Below are positions 44,409 to 53,805 of a stretch of DNA of 64,000 nt, one piece after another. Source of the DNA: an uncultured Muribaculaceae bacterium (lineage in GTDB: Bacteria > Bacteroidota > Bacteroidia > Bacteroidales > Muribaculaceae). A model generated the notes under the pieces. The model worked only from the letters and a program-made list of their open reading frames with translations. It was not told the origin of the DNA and made no database searches. Each line of letters starts with the position of its first letter. Within the stretch, counting starts at the first letter, position 1. The translations under genes and the position numbers were made by a program. The stretch lies in assembly GCA_910586995.1 (NCBI GenBank), contig CAJUKZ010000003.1:62001-126000 (forward strand), in the 5' to 3' direction.

Positions 44409-44454
44409 TAAGGTGAACCCGCACTATCACATCACGGGTTCACCTTAATTTTTT
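44409..44454 (+). terminator. nagB terminator
   Basis: Perfect 13-bp stem (44409-44421 with 44435-44447) followed by ATTTTTT: a classic intrinsic terminator 25 bases after the stop. Confidence 0.9.
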
Positions 44455-44482
44455 GCATAACCGTAATTACGCATATAAAAGA

Positions 44483-44522
44483 CCGAGAGGATAGCCTGCG
44501 CCTGGGCAGACTATCCTCTCGG
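44483..44522 (-). terminator. Terminator of the GH95 gene
   Basis: 12-bp stem CCGAGAGGATAG/CTATCCTCTCGG (44483-44494 with 44511-44522), followed on the minus strand by TCTTTTAT. It lies 24 bases past the stop. Confidence 0.85.
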
Positions 44523-44546
44523 ATTTATTTCTATCGGTCTTATGCT

Positions 44547-47500
44547 TTATTTGAGCACAACCTTTACAGTCTCATTCACAGACTCACCTGTGACATGAAC
44601 AAGATAGATGCCCGGGGCTACGGAATTCTTCATTGACACAGTGATGCTCTCACCGGACTTATTGAAGCCCATTCCCTTGACACGCTGTCCGGACATAGTG
44701 TACAGATCTGCATTCATATATCCGGTGCACGGACCATTCACCACGATATCCATGCGGTCGCCGGACTGCTCTACTTCAACGGTAGTTTCTGTGATAATGG
44801 TCACATCCTCGATGCCTACTGTAGTCTCCACATCAAGAGCATTGCTGTTCTCATTATAGCGTACTACATAAACACCACCCTTAACGGTAGAGAATTCCTT
44901 TTCCTTACCGTTGTAGTAAACCTTGCAGGGTTCACCGGCATTGGATGTAATCACAGCATGATCAAGCTTGCCACCTGCATAAATCACATCCACCTCGAAA
45001 TTACCACGGGTGCGCAGACCTGTGATCTTTCCGTCTGTCCACGACGAGGGAAGTGCCGGGAGCAGGTGGAGCATGCCATTATGGCTCTGAAGGAAAAGTT
45101 CTGAAACACCGGCAGTACCACCGAAGTTACCATCAATCTGGAACGGCGGATGGAGGTCCCACATATTGTCGGCTGTGCCGTTTTTCAGAAGGTTCTGGAA
45201 CAATACATAAGCATGATCGCCATCAAGCAGACGTGCCCAGTGGTTGAGCTTCCATCCCATTGACCAACCGGTAGCTTCGTCGCCTCTCTGACGCAATGTC
45301 TCCTTGCAGGCATCTGCAAGATCGGTATCCTCAAGTACGTTGATCGAAGATCCCGGATGCAGACCGAACAGGTGGTTGGTATGACGATGGGTATCATTAT
45401 AGGTGTCGATATCGTTATACCATTCCTGGAGCTGGCCGTAGCGACCTACCTGGTAGGGATACATCTTTGACAGACGGTCTTTCCATTCGTCAAGTTCAGA
45501 TGCATTGTCGCCGAGAATTTCGGCTGCCTTGATAGCTTCATCAAGCACTTCACGGGTAACTGCGTTGGCATAAGTAGCACCAAGGTCGCAAGAACCGTGC
45601 TCGGGAGAATAGGAGGGAGCGGAAGTATATGTGCCATTGTGGAGATACAGAAGATCGCTCACAAAGTTAGCACTTGACTTGATGATCGGATAACCGATCT
45701 CGCGCAGCCATTCCTTGTCGCGGGTATAATCATAGTATTCCCAGATCTGAGTAGCCAACCAAGGTCCAGCAGTCGGGTTATAGTTCCAGTCCATGCTCGT
45801 TGAATTCAGAGGAGCGGTGAAACCGAAGATGTTTGTAGAAACCTCGGCTGTCCAGCCACGAGCCTGATAGTATGCCTGAGCTGTCTTCTCGCCCGGTTTT
45901 ACCAATCCGCGCACATAGTCGATGAACGGAGTGAAGCACTCGAGCAGGTTGGTGCAGGTAGCCGGCCAGTAGTTCATCTGAAGGTTGATGTTGTTGTGGT
46001 AGTCGACACGCCAGGGACCTTCTGAATTATTATGCCACATACCCTGAAGATTAGCAGGCATATTGCCGGCGCGAGAGCTTGAAATCAGCAGATAACGTCC
46101 ATACTGGAAATACTGCTGTTCAAGTTCGTGGTCAAGCGTACCGCGGCGATACGAAGAAAGGCGTGTAGGAGTAGGCTTGTTTTCGAACTTCTGATCCGGA
46201 TTGATTTCAATCTCAACGCGGTTGAAGAGTTCCGAGTAGTCAGCATAATGGGTATCGTAGAGCTGATCATAAGTCTTTGTCAAAGCCGAATTCACCATCT
46301 TGTTGACACTCATCACAGGATCTACACCAACGAACGCAGATGCATCTGTGAAGTCAGGATCAAAGTTCATCACGTAGTCGGTATCGCCGGCAAGGATGAA
46401 TTCCACATCATTAGATCCTGTCACGGTTATTGTACGTGTATTGGCATTCGCGGTAACTGTTCCGCCATCGTTAGTGCGGACATCGACTCTGAGCGCCCAC
46501 TTCATGTTGTTGTTGCTCAGTTTGCCATCGTAAAGCAGACTGCCGTTGCCGGCGGTGACACTGTTGATCACCTGAGGAGTAACAAACGAGAATGTCAGGT
46601 TCTGTGCTTCACCTTCAGAGGTATAACGCCATACCATCACGCTATCGGGATAAGAGCAGAAATAACGGCGCTGATACTTTGTACCGTCTTTTTCAAACTC
46701 TACAACTACGATAGAGCGGTCCATGTTTACAATTCGCTTGTAGTTGGTTACGCCGGTCTCATTGATGCCGGTGCTTACATAAGCCTCACCCATCACAGTA
46801 TAAGAACCGAAGCGTCGGCTGTCATAATCTATGTTACCACGGTAATTCGAGGAAACAAGCGAGCTGGCAGTTGAAGTCTGTCCTGATGCAAGATATGTAC
46901 GGATGCTGTTGAGTGTAGATTCGCTGACCGTACGGTTCATGTTCCAATAGGTAGATGCTCCGGTTGCAGGACCACCTTTCCAGAGAGTCTTTTCGTTAAG
47001 TACCACACGCTCACGGTTCACACCACCGAGGATGTTGCCACCGAAAGAACCGTTGCCGATCGGGAAAGACTTACGTTCCCAAAGCTGATCGGGGTTGGTA
47101 TCTGTGGTAGAGAAGTCGTTTGTATTCCAAATGGCCAATCCTGCTGTAGACGAGTTGGGGGTATCGAACCACAGGGCGTTGCCCATCGTGTAGTCGATTA
47201 TGTCAGCGATCTCAATACCATCTGTTTCGGGCATTTCAACGGATACATTGTCTCCACCGACTGTAACGCCTGTAATATCGAGCTTCAGGTTGCTGCCGAT
47301 AACTGCATCATCAGCCACATCGGCCACAAAAATAAAGTAGTTGTCTCCGGCCGAAAGCTCACGATCGAATTTCACCTGTGAAGTTGAGGTACTTACAGGA
47401 GCTACAACATCATCAGTAACGCTACCGGTAGTCGAATACACCAATCTAAGACCGGAAACGGCAGCATCCCCTACCCACTTTATATCCATAGCGGATACAG

Positions 47501-49070
47501 ACAGAGGCGACAGTGTGCCACGGGTATTGACGTTTACAGATGCCACGACAACTTCTTTACGACCTGGAGCAACGCGTCCGTCCTTGTGTTCGGCAGTCAC
47601 TGATGTAATGGTCATGTCGCGTGCAGGCAACACCTCTATGTCGAAGTCGTATGCCACACCGTTGCGGATATTTCTGTTGAGGGTTGTGAAAAGAGTGTTC
47701 TGCCATGCTTCTGAATTTGAAGAAGGCTCGAAGAACACAACACGCATACGATATGTTCCCGGCTGAATGCCTTCAGGCACAGTTACCGTACGCTCCATGC
47801 CGGTCAGAATCTCGGCATTGGGTACTGTTACATTGCCCTTCTCTGAGATCTCACCCTTGTCGGTAAATGATCCGTTCTTGTTCCAGTCTACAAAGTAAGC
47901 CTCCTGAGTCCAGTTGATCTGGCTCGTATAGCCGTTTATCGCAGACGTCCATCCGTAATATGTGATGTCGAAACTGGTTGTTCCATGATCTATCTTGATC
48001 GGATTGGCAGTCTTGTCGATAAGCGCACCGGATGTCACGTATGTTCCTGCCACAGAGGAGAAGTTGGTATACGGTAGCTCGCTCTGGGTAGTGGCGTTGA
48101 ACACCTCAGGAGTCGATGTTCCTGTTGTGGTCACACGAGCCAGATAACGGTTCTGCTGATTAGCTCCGTTGGTATATGTACGCTTCATATCGGGATAAGC
48201 GAAATCGCCGAAATGCGCAGTCAGAGCTATGTCGGAATTTCCACCGATACGTACATGTGAATCCTCCGAATATGTGAGTCCGGTGGCATCGTCTGTCCAT
48301 TTCTGGAACATATAGCCATCGTATGCCGTAGCATATGCGTCGACAGGACCTGCCTGCATGATCGAAGTACTTTCACTACCGGAAATAGACACATAACCTT
48401 TTGTAGGATCGGCCGACTTCACAGAAACCATGCGTTCCTCTGGCGACTGCACCTCAAGTATCAGGTCCACAATGCAACCACCGTCTTTCTGGATGGTAGA
48501 ACCGCACGCGTCAAGCGAGTTCCAGTCCACCTTGAAACGGAGTCTGTATTCACCGCCGGCGAGGTCGTCGGGGATTGTAAAGTTTGGCACGGATGAAACA
48601 TTGACACCACTGTTGCGTGCTGCTATCACACCACGGCTATTAGGAGCAGTAGCTCCGTCGGTGTCTGCCTCATTATAGTACGAATAAGAAACGAGTTCTC
48701 CATCTCCGGTTCCGTCGGCATTCAACTCCGAATCGAATTCACCGTCGCCATCATAGTCCACATATACATAGCCGTGCATCCATTCGCCAACCCATGTCAA
48801 TGAGCTGAACTTGATTGTTGCACCCGGCTGCACCGTGAGCTTCTGTGATGTCTTGTCAAAATAAGATGCCGATCCGTAGCTTGCGCCTTGGTTGACACTC
48901 ACTGCTGTGGAATTAGTCCCGTCTGTCAGTGTGAACGATGTAAGCTTTCTGCCGCCAGCCGTACGGGTCAATGTCCCGGACGTACAATAGTCTGCCGCAT
49001 AAGCTGAACCATCTACTGCACCGGCAAGGAGCATGCCTCCAACTAAGCACGATAAAGCAAATGACTTCAT
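44547..49070 (-). CDS. Large secreted GH95 alpha-L-fucosidase-type enzyme with two N-terminal GEVED-like domains
   Basis: 1507 residues. Signal peptide to about residue 26. Two beta-sandwich modules of the GEVED kind (about 50-215, YVYVDYDGDGEFD and GEYRLRFKVDW; about 370-490, YFVDWNKNGSFTDKGE and GTYRMRVVFFEP) flank a small DUF-like part; another beta module spans about 495-640. The GH95 catalytic part runs from about 650 to 1400: Asn1027/Asn1029 (NINLQMNYW), Glu1157 (SPEHG) and Asp1313 (QIDGNFGG) match the fucosidase active-site residues. The last ~80 residues (LYTMSGQRV...GIYLVHVTGE...VKVVLK) are a secretion-type tail. It removes 1,2-linked alpha-L-fucose from mucin or milk-type glycans, or alpha-L-galactose. 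Confidence 0.93.
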   Translation of the reverse strand: MKSFALSCLVGGMLLAGAVDGSAYAADYCTSGTLTRTAGGRKLTSFTLTDGTNSTAVSVNQGASYGSASYFDKTSQKLTVQPGATIKFSSLTWVGEWMHGYVYVDYDGDGEFDSELNADGTGDGELVSYSYYNEADTDGATAPNSRGVIAARNSGVNVSSVPNFTIPDDLAGGEYRLRFKVDWNSLDACGSTIQKDGGCIVDLILEVQSPEERMVSVKSADPTKGYVSISGSESTSIMQAGPVDAYATAYDGYMFQKWTDDATGLTYSEDSHVRIGGNSDIALTAHFGDFAYPDMKRTYTNGANQQNRYLARVTTTGTSTPEVFNATTQSELPYTNFSSVAGTYVTSGALIDKTANPIKIDHGTTSFDITYYGWTSAINGYTSQINWTQEAYFVDWNKNGSFTDKGEISEKGNVTVPNAEILTGMERTVTVPEGIQPGTYRMRVVFFEPSSNSEAWQNTLFTTLNRNIRNGVAYDFDIEVLPARDMTITSVTAEHKDGRVAPGRKEVVVASVNVNTRGTLSPLSVSAMDIKWVGDAAVSGLRLVYSTTGSVTDDVVAPVSTSTSQVKFDRELSAGDNYFIFVADVADDAVIGSNLKLDITGVTVGGDNVSVEMPETDGIEIADIIDYTMGNALWFDTPNSSTAGLAIWNTNDFSTTDTNPDQLWERKSFPIGNGSFGGNILGGVNRERVVLNEKTLWKGGPATGASTYWNMNRTVSESTLNSIRTYLASGQTSTASSLVSSNYRGNIDYDSRRFGSYTVMGEAYVSTGINETGVTNYKRIVNMDRSIVVVEFEKDGTKYQRRYFCSYPDSVMVWRYTSEGEAQNLTFSFVTPQVINSVTAGNGSLLYDGKLSNNNMKWALRVDVRTNDGGTVTANANTRTITVTGSNDVEFILAGDTDYVMNFDPDFTDASAFVGVDPVMSVNKMVNSALTKTYDQLYDTHYADYSELFNRVEIEINPDQKFENKPTPTRLSSYRRGTLDHELEQQYFQYGRYLLISSSRAGNMPANLQGMWHNNSEGPWRVDYHNNINLQMNYWPATCTNLLECFTPFIDYVRGLVKPGEKTAQAYYQARGWTAEVSTNIFGFTAPLNSTSMDWNYNPTAGPWLATQIWEYYDYTRDKEWLREIGYPIIKSSANFVSDLLYLHNGTYTSAPSYSPEHGSCDLGATYANAVTREVLDEAIKAAEILGDNASELDEWKDRLSKMYPYQVGRYGQLQEWYNDIDTYNDTHRHTNHLFGLHPGSSINVLEDTDLADACKETLRQRGDEATGWSMGWKLNHWARLLDGDHAYVLFQNLLKNGTADNMWDLHPPFQIDGNFGGTAGVSELFLQSHNGMLHLLPALPSSWTDGKITGLRTRGNFEVDVIYAGGKLDHAVITSNAGEPCKVYYNGKEKEFSTVKGGVYVVRYNENSNALDVETTVGIEDVTIITETTVEVEQSGDRMDIVVNGPCTGYMNADLYTMSGQRVKGMGFNKSGESITVSMKNSVAPGIYLVHVTGESVNETVKVVLK

Positions 49071-49120
49071 GATAGTAATTTAAAGTTATTAAATATGATA
49101 ATTTTTGATTTTATACTGTT

Positions 49121-50947
49121 TTACATTGACTGCATCTCAACGAGTCTCTTATAATATCCACCCAGTTTGAGAAGTTCGTCGTGTGTTCCGCGCTCCACTA
49201 TCCGGCCTTCATGCAGCACGCAGATTATATCCGCGTTCTTGATGGTTGAAAGTCTGTGGGCGATAACAAGCGTCGTGCGATTTTCCATCAATCGGTCGAG
49301 GGCCTGCTGCACAAGCTTCTCACTCTGCGAATCAAGAGCCGACGTAGCTTCATCGAGAATCAATATCGGAGGATTCTTGAGTATGGCTCGGGCTATGGAT
49401 ATACGCTGTCGCTGACCTCCGGACAACTTGCATCCGCGGTCGCCTATATTTGTATCGTATCCATCTTCCGAAGCTTCGATAAACTCATGAGCATTAGCGA
49501 TCTTAGCAGCTTCGATCACCTGCTCCATTGTTGCATTCTCAACTCCGAATGTGATATTATTATAGAAACTGTCGTTAAACAGGATAGCTTCCTGATTCAC
49601 ATTCCCCATGAAACCACGGAGATCGTGGACTTTAAGATCGCGCACGTCTATGCCATCGACAGTCACGCGGCCTTTCTCCACGTCATAAAACCTCGGAAGC
49701 AGGTCTGCCATTGTGGATTTTCCTGATCCGCTCTGTCCTACAAGAGCCACAGTTGCTCCTGCCGGAATATCAAGACTTACGTCGTGGATCACCTCATTGT
49801 TTCCATAGCTGAATGATACATTCTGATAACTGATAGCTCCTTGCAATTGCTCGATACGCTCGGGCTTCTCCGGATCTTTGATAGGATTATCCGTCGATAA
49901 TATCTTGTCGATACGCACCATCGAAGCTAAACCTTTCTGAACCGAATACATTGCTTTCGACAGGTCTTTGGCCGGATTTATTATATTATAGAATATGATC
50001 ATATAATATATGAATTCAGGCGCGCTTATCGGCGAGCTACCGGAAAGGATGAGAGTTCCTCCGAACCACAGCACTATTGCAATGGCAGTAGTTCCCAGAA
50101 GCTCACTCATCGGATGCGCCAGCGACTGCCGGCGGGCTATGCGGTTGGAGATCCGGTAGAATACATTGTTCTCACGATGAAATCTTTCGCACACCTTATG
50201 CTCGGCATTGAATGCCTTTATTATCCTCAGTCCGCCAAGAGTCTCCTCTATGTTGGACATCAGAAGCCCCCACTGCTGCTGGCCTTCGAGAGATTTGCGT
50301 TTCAGCCGCTTACCCACACGGCCCATGACCATTCCGGCCAAAGGCAACAGAACCAGGACAAAAAGTGTCAACTGCCAGGACACAGCTATCATCATGGCCA
50401 GGCACACGATGATCATTATAGGATTCTTGAACACCATGTCGAGCGAAGCCATGATCGAATTTTCGACCTCGGCCACATCTCCACTGATGCGCGCCATGAC
50501 ATCGCCCTTGCGCTCTGATGTGAAAAAGCCTATGGGCAACCGCACGATCTTGTCGTACATGGAGTTTCTTATATCCCTCACTATTCCCGAACGCAGCGGC
50601 ACCATGAAATACATGCTCATGTATGTTGCTCCGGTCTTCAAAGCTGTCATAATAACAAGCGCTGCACCGAGAAGTGCAAGCGTGGAAGACGGTCCGAGAT
50701 ATTCTATCGATTCCTGTACGTAATAATAAAAATTATTTATGCATACCTCTTTCAAATCAGCACTCCCGAGAGGCATAAACACATAAACGGCCTCATTCAT
50801 CTTGAACAACATCTCAAGAATAGGTATCACAAGCATGAATGAGAACAGCGTCAGGATCGCTGCAAGTACATTAAATACTACATTAAGTATTAGATACTTC
50901 TTATATGGAGGAACATAACGCCTCAGGATGGCGAAAAATTGGTTCAT
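49121..50947 (-). CDS. ABC exporter with fused membrane and ATPase domains (MsbA-like)
   Basis: 608 residues. Six membrane helices in the first ~340 residues (type IV exporter fold), then an ATPase domain: GQSGSGKS near 397-404, LSGGQRQR near 507-514, ILILDEATSALD, and the switch His in IAHRLSTI. Length and layout match MsbA-type lipid flippases and drug exporters; the substrate cannot be settled. Its own promoter is good. GH95 follows 50 bases later with no terminator, so some co-transcription is possible. Confidence 0.9.
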   Translation of the reverse strand: MNQFFAILRRYVPPYKKYLILNVVFNVLAAILTLFSFMLVIPILEMLFKMNEAVYVFMPLGSADLKEVCINNFYYYVQESIEYLGPSSTLALLGAALVIMTALKTGATYMSMYFMVPLRSGIVRDIRNSMYDKIVRLPIGFFTSERKGDVMARISGDVAEVENSIMASLDMVFKNPIMIIVCLAMMIAVSWQLTLFVLVLLPLAGMVMGRVGKRLKRKSLEGQQQWGLLMSNIEETLGGLRIIKAFNAEHKVCERFHRENNVFYRISNRIARRQSLAHPMSELLGTTAIAIVLWFGGTLILSGSSPISAPEFIYYMIIFYNIINPAKDLSKAMYSVQKGLASMVRIDKILSTDNPIKDPEKPERIEQLQGAISYQNVSFSYGNNEVIHDVSLDIPAGATVALVGQSGSGKSTMADLLPRFYDVEKGRVTVDGIDVRDLKVHDLRGFMGNVNQEAILFNDSFYNNITFGVENATMEQVIEAAKIANAHEFIEASEDGYDTNIGDRGCKLSGGQRQRISIARAILKNPPILILDEATSALDSQSEKLVQQALDRLMENRTTLVIAHRLSTIKNADIICVLHEGRIVERGTHDELLKLGGYYKRLVEMQSM

Positions 50948-50972
50948 ATTTCTGAAGGTCTGTTATCAGGCA

Positions 50973-51004
50973 CAAATATACGTAAAAAAACCTAAATTAG
51001 CAAC
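50973..51004 (-). promoter_or_regulatory. Promoter of the ABC exporter gene
   Basis: On the minus strand GTTG (complement of 51001-51004), a 20-base spacer, and TATATTTG (complement of 50973-50980). Confidence 0.7.
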
Positions 51005-51008
51005 GAAT

Positions 51009-51047
51009 CGGAGAACGTCGGCACTAAATTCTGCCTGACGTTCTCCG
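51009..51047 (-). terminator. Hairpin after the Big2 lipoprotein pair
   Basis: 11-bp stem CGGAGAACGTC/GACGTTCTCCG with an inner GGCA/TGCC pair, 30 bases past the stop at 51077. No T-run on the minus strand, so strength is uncertain. Confidence 0.6.
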
Positions 51048-51076
51048 AATTCTAAGAGGTTGTTGTTCTTTGATTA

Positions 51077-52192
51077 TCAGAATGCCAGCACGCAACGGCA
51101 ACGGGCATACTCGTTCCAAGCCTTGAAGCTTGCCGAGAGAGGTCTGCGCTCGTCAGGATCGAAGCAATAGTTCCATGCTTGCATCCAGTACAACGCATTC
51201 GTATCATCTGCATTTTCCATACTTGTCCAATAGCTGTGGAGTGTCATAGGTGTACCCTCGGCTTCCTCAAGTCTCGGATTGATGACATTGAGATTGGTGC
51301 ATACAGGCTGAAGGATATTTATGTCTCCCTCAAGCTCGCCCGCACACAGCAACGACAGTTCCTTAGGCGAAGGAATGTACCAGTCGCTTGTAGAATAAGG
51401 TGCGGGAACCTCACTTCTATACTCTGTAGCATATGCTACCACTTCCACGGGCCAGGCGGCATTTTCCGGAGCAGCGTTGAATGCTTCGATAGCCTTTGTG
51501 TTGTTGTAGCCATTGATTTTCTGTATAGGCTGATCCACGCCAGATGCAGATGCAGGCATCTCAAAGCCTGTTGTATTGGCTTTCACCCACTTATAGACAT
51601 AAGTACCACAGCCTTCATAGTTAGTCTGCCAGGCAAGCTGCTTGTGATCAAGGCTGACCACGAGTCCATGAGTACAACCAGGATGATCCTTGCGCAACAA
51701 AGCATCATCAGCAGTGGGATCACCTACCCAAAAGACTACGCCAATAATAGATTTGGTATAGTCGGCATCAGTCGACCATGTTCCGTCGGAATAGAAGAAA
51801 TCGCCGACTACCGGTGCTGGCTGAGGTTTCGTGACTGTCACTGTGCAATCAGCAGTCTTTTCGCCTGCTGTGGCTGTGATCACAGCTTCACCGGCTGCTA
51901 CGGCTGTCACAACGCCGTCTTCAGCAACAGTAGCGACTGATGCATCTGATGTAGTCCAAGAGATATTTGCTTCGGCTTCGGAAGGTGCGTATGTCGCTGT
52001 AAGTGTCGCAGTCTCTCCGATCTCAAGCGAAAGTGTTGTAGGGTCTACAGTGACTGACTCAACTTCAACTACAGCCGGAGGCGTAGGAGGTGTCGGTTCA
52101 TCATTATTGTTATCATTGTCGTCCGAGCACGCATACATTGCGGACATGCCTGCGATGGCAAAAGCGTATAACGCTATCTTTTTTATATTCAT
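51077..52192 (-). CDS. Surface lipoprotein with one Big2 domain
   Basis: 371 residues. Lipoprotein signal with Cys at 22 followed by Ser-Asp-Asp-Asn-Asp, the acidic pattern that marks surface export in Bacteroidetes, then a proline linker. Residues about 43-122 are one bacterial immunoglobulin-like Big2 domain (VESVTVDPTTLSLEIGETATLTA...VATVAEDGVVTAVAAGEAVITAT). The C-terminal ~240 residues form a second domain starting VGDFFYSDGTWS and ending RCRCVLAF, with STSDWYIPSPKELSLL, which resembles the DUF1566/FGE-like fold. Close paralogue of the next gene, 48 bases away. Probably a cell-surface adhesin or glycan-binding protein. Confidence 0.85.
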   Translation of the reverse strand: MNIKKIALYAFAIAGMSAMYACSDDNDNNNDEPTPPTPPAVVEVESVTVDPTTLSLEIGETATLTATYAPSEAEANISWTTSDASVATVAEDGVVTAVAAGEAVITATAGEKTADCTVTVTKPQPAPVVGDFFYSDGTWSTDADYTKSIIGVVFWVGDPTADDALLRKDHPGCTHGLVVSLDHKQLAWQTNYEGCGTYVYKWVKANTTGFEMPASASGVDQPIQKINGYNNTKAIEAFNAAPENAAWPVEVVAYATEYRSEVPAPYSTSDWYIPSPKELSLLCAGELEGDINILQPVCTNLNVINPRLEEAEGTPMTLHSYWTSMENADDTNALYWMQAWNYCFDPDERRPLSASFKAWNEYARCRCVLAF

Positions 52193-52240
52193 GATAATAA
52201 TTTATTTGCGTTGTTTATTCCGTGGTTATTATGATCTGGA

Positions 52241-53560
52241 TTAGAATGCAAGCACGCAACGTACAAGCTGGTTATACCTGCCATCCTTCGAGCCGCCCAT
52301 GATCGAACCACTCATAGTGTTTACATGATATGCCTGATTGTAGTACCATTCGGTGCTGGACCAGTACTCATATTCCCAGGTCTGACTGCCCATTACCACA
52401 CCGTCCTCGATTTGCTCGAGTGAAGCATTCACGATGTCACGGTTGGTAAGACAAAGTGATTTGGACACATTATTGAAATCGAAGACTTCGCCGTCATAAA
52501 CATCATTAATGAGCAATGAAAGTTCCTTTACGGCAGGCAAGAACCAATCGCTTGTGTTTGCTGGAGCAGGATGTTCTTTACGATAGGAGTTTACCGGAGT
52601 CATAACAGAAACCGGAGAAGTTTGTCCCAAAGCCGACGCATTGTAGGCCTCTATCGCCTTGGTATTATTATAACCGGCAATCTTGTTTCTGCGGGTATCT
52701 TTCATCCATTCAGATGTTATATCCTCATACTGTGTATTCGCGCTGACCCAGCTTCCGATTGTAGCCTTATTTGCTTCATAATCAAGCTGCCAAGGCCAGG
52801 GATTGTTGCTTGGGAAGGCTGCTACGACAAGGCCGTGTGTACATTCGGGATGATCGCGACGGAGAGCAGCATCGTCTGCTGTCGGGTCTCCTACCCAGAA
52901 TACCACACCTACAACCTTTTTAGTCATGCTCAACGACGCGGATGTAGATCCGTCTGAATAATAGAAGTCGCCGATCTGCATTGGGCGTACGACACGGACA
53001 TTGCATGTTGCGACTGCCTCTCCGGCCTTGGCTGTTATCACAGCTGTGCCTCGGGCTACGCCGTAGACAGTTCCTTCTGCATCCACAGTAGCGATGCGCT
53101 CATCCGAAGATGTCCACTCAACTGCTGTCTCGGCCGGTGTAACTGTGTAGCCGATCTTGCGGGTGGCGTCAAGGCTCAGGTCAAACTGAGTGACATCCAG
53201 GGTAATTGTAGTTTCAACAGGCTGAGCAATAACTGTGACTGTGCATTTTGCAGTCTTTCCGCCCGCAGAAGCTGTTACGGTAGCTATTCCGACAGATACG
53301 GCTGTTACTGTTCCATCCTCTGCAACTGTGGCAACTGCCGCATCAGAAGTCGTCCAATCAACTTCTGCAACAGCTTCTGCCGGTGTAATGGCTGCTTTCA
53401 GTTGTACTGTCTGTCCGATTTGAAGTGTAGTTTCATCAGGGGTCACAGATACGGACTGCACTGTAACATCGCCTGGCTTTGTCGAATCTGGTTCATCACT
53501 TCCACATGCCGAAAGACATGCAAGAATCAATCCGGTAAGCAAGAATTTGTAGATTTTCAT
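52241..53560 (-). CDS. Surface lipoprotein with two Big2 domains
   Basis: 439 residues from the ATG at 53560, which opens the lipoprotein signal (lipobox LSAC, Cys at 19, then Gly-Ser-Asp-Glu-Pro-Asp); the longer frame upstream precedes the promoter. Two Big2 domains follow (about 33-115 and 116-195), then the same C-terminal domain as in the neighbour: VGDFYYSDG becomes IGDFYYSDG, GVVFWVGDPTADDA and the final RCVLAF are shared. It is the first gene of the pair and has a good -7 box. Surface location is inferred from the post-lipobox acidic residues. Confidence 0.85.
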   Translation of the reverse strand: MKIYKFLLTGLILACLSACGSDEPDSTKPGDVTVQSVSVTPDETTLQIGQTVQLKAAITPAEAVAEVDWTTSDAAVATVAEDGTVTAVSVGIATVTASAGGKTAKCTVTVIAQPVETTITLDVTQFDLSLDATRKIGYTVTPAETAVEWTSSDERIATVDAEGTVYGVARGTAVITAKAGEAVATCNVRVVRPMQIGDFYYSDGSTSASLSMTKKVVGVVFWVGDPTADDAALRRDHPECTHGLVVAAFPSNNPWPWQLDYEANKATIGSWVSANTQYEDITSEWMKDTRRNKIAGYNNTKAIEAYNASALGQTSPVSVMTPVNSYRKEHPAPANTSDWFLPAVKELSLLINDVYDGEVFDFNNVSKSLCLTNRDIVNASLEQIEDGVVMGSQTWEYEYWSSTEWYYNQAYHVNTMSGSIMGGSKDGRYNQLVRCVLAF

Positions 53561-53603
53561 ACTATGTGTGTATGTCTTATAAAATAATTGGTTATTATTA
53601 ATT

Positions 53604-53612
53604 GCAAAGATA
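53604..53612 (-). promoter_or_regulatory. -7 box of the Big2 lipoprotein pair
   Basis: Minus-strand TATCTTTGC, a full match, about 44 bases before the ATG at 53560. Confidence 0.6.
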
Positions 53613-53700
53613 TGCAATTATTTCAAAAGAGTATCATTTTGCTCTTACAAAAGCATATCTGACACACAGTTTTAACACAACATGAGGTTCTAAGACATGA

Positions 53701-53733
53701 CAGGAGCGACACGCCAAAGACGCATCGCTCCTG
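53701..53733 (-). terminator. Hairpin after the nuo gene run
   Basis: 9-bp stem CAGGAGCGA/TCGCTCCTG with a 15-base loop, 73 bases past the nuoN stop and before the Big2 promoter. Confidence 0.6.
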
Positions 53734-53805
53734 ATAGTTGTGCTAATTATGTATTTGTTATAATTATGTATTTACTTAGGAGATGTTGATGATATTGTTG
53801 GATTG

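Noticed and set aside
46128..46874. A 248-codon plus-strand open frame
   Set aside because: Inside the GH95 catalytic domain on the opposite strand; no start signal and no recognisable domain.
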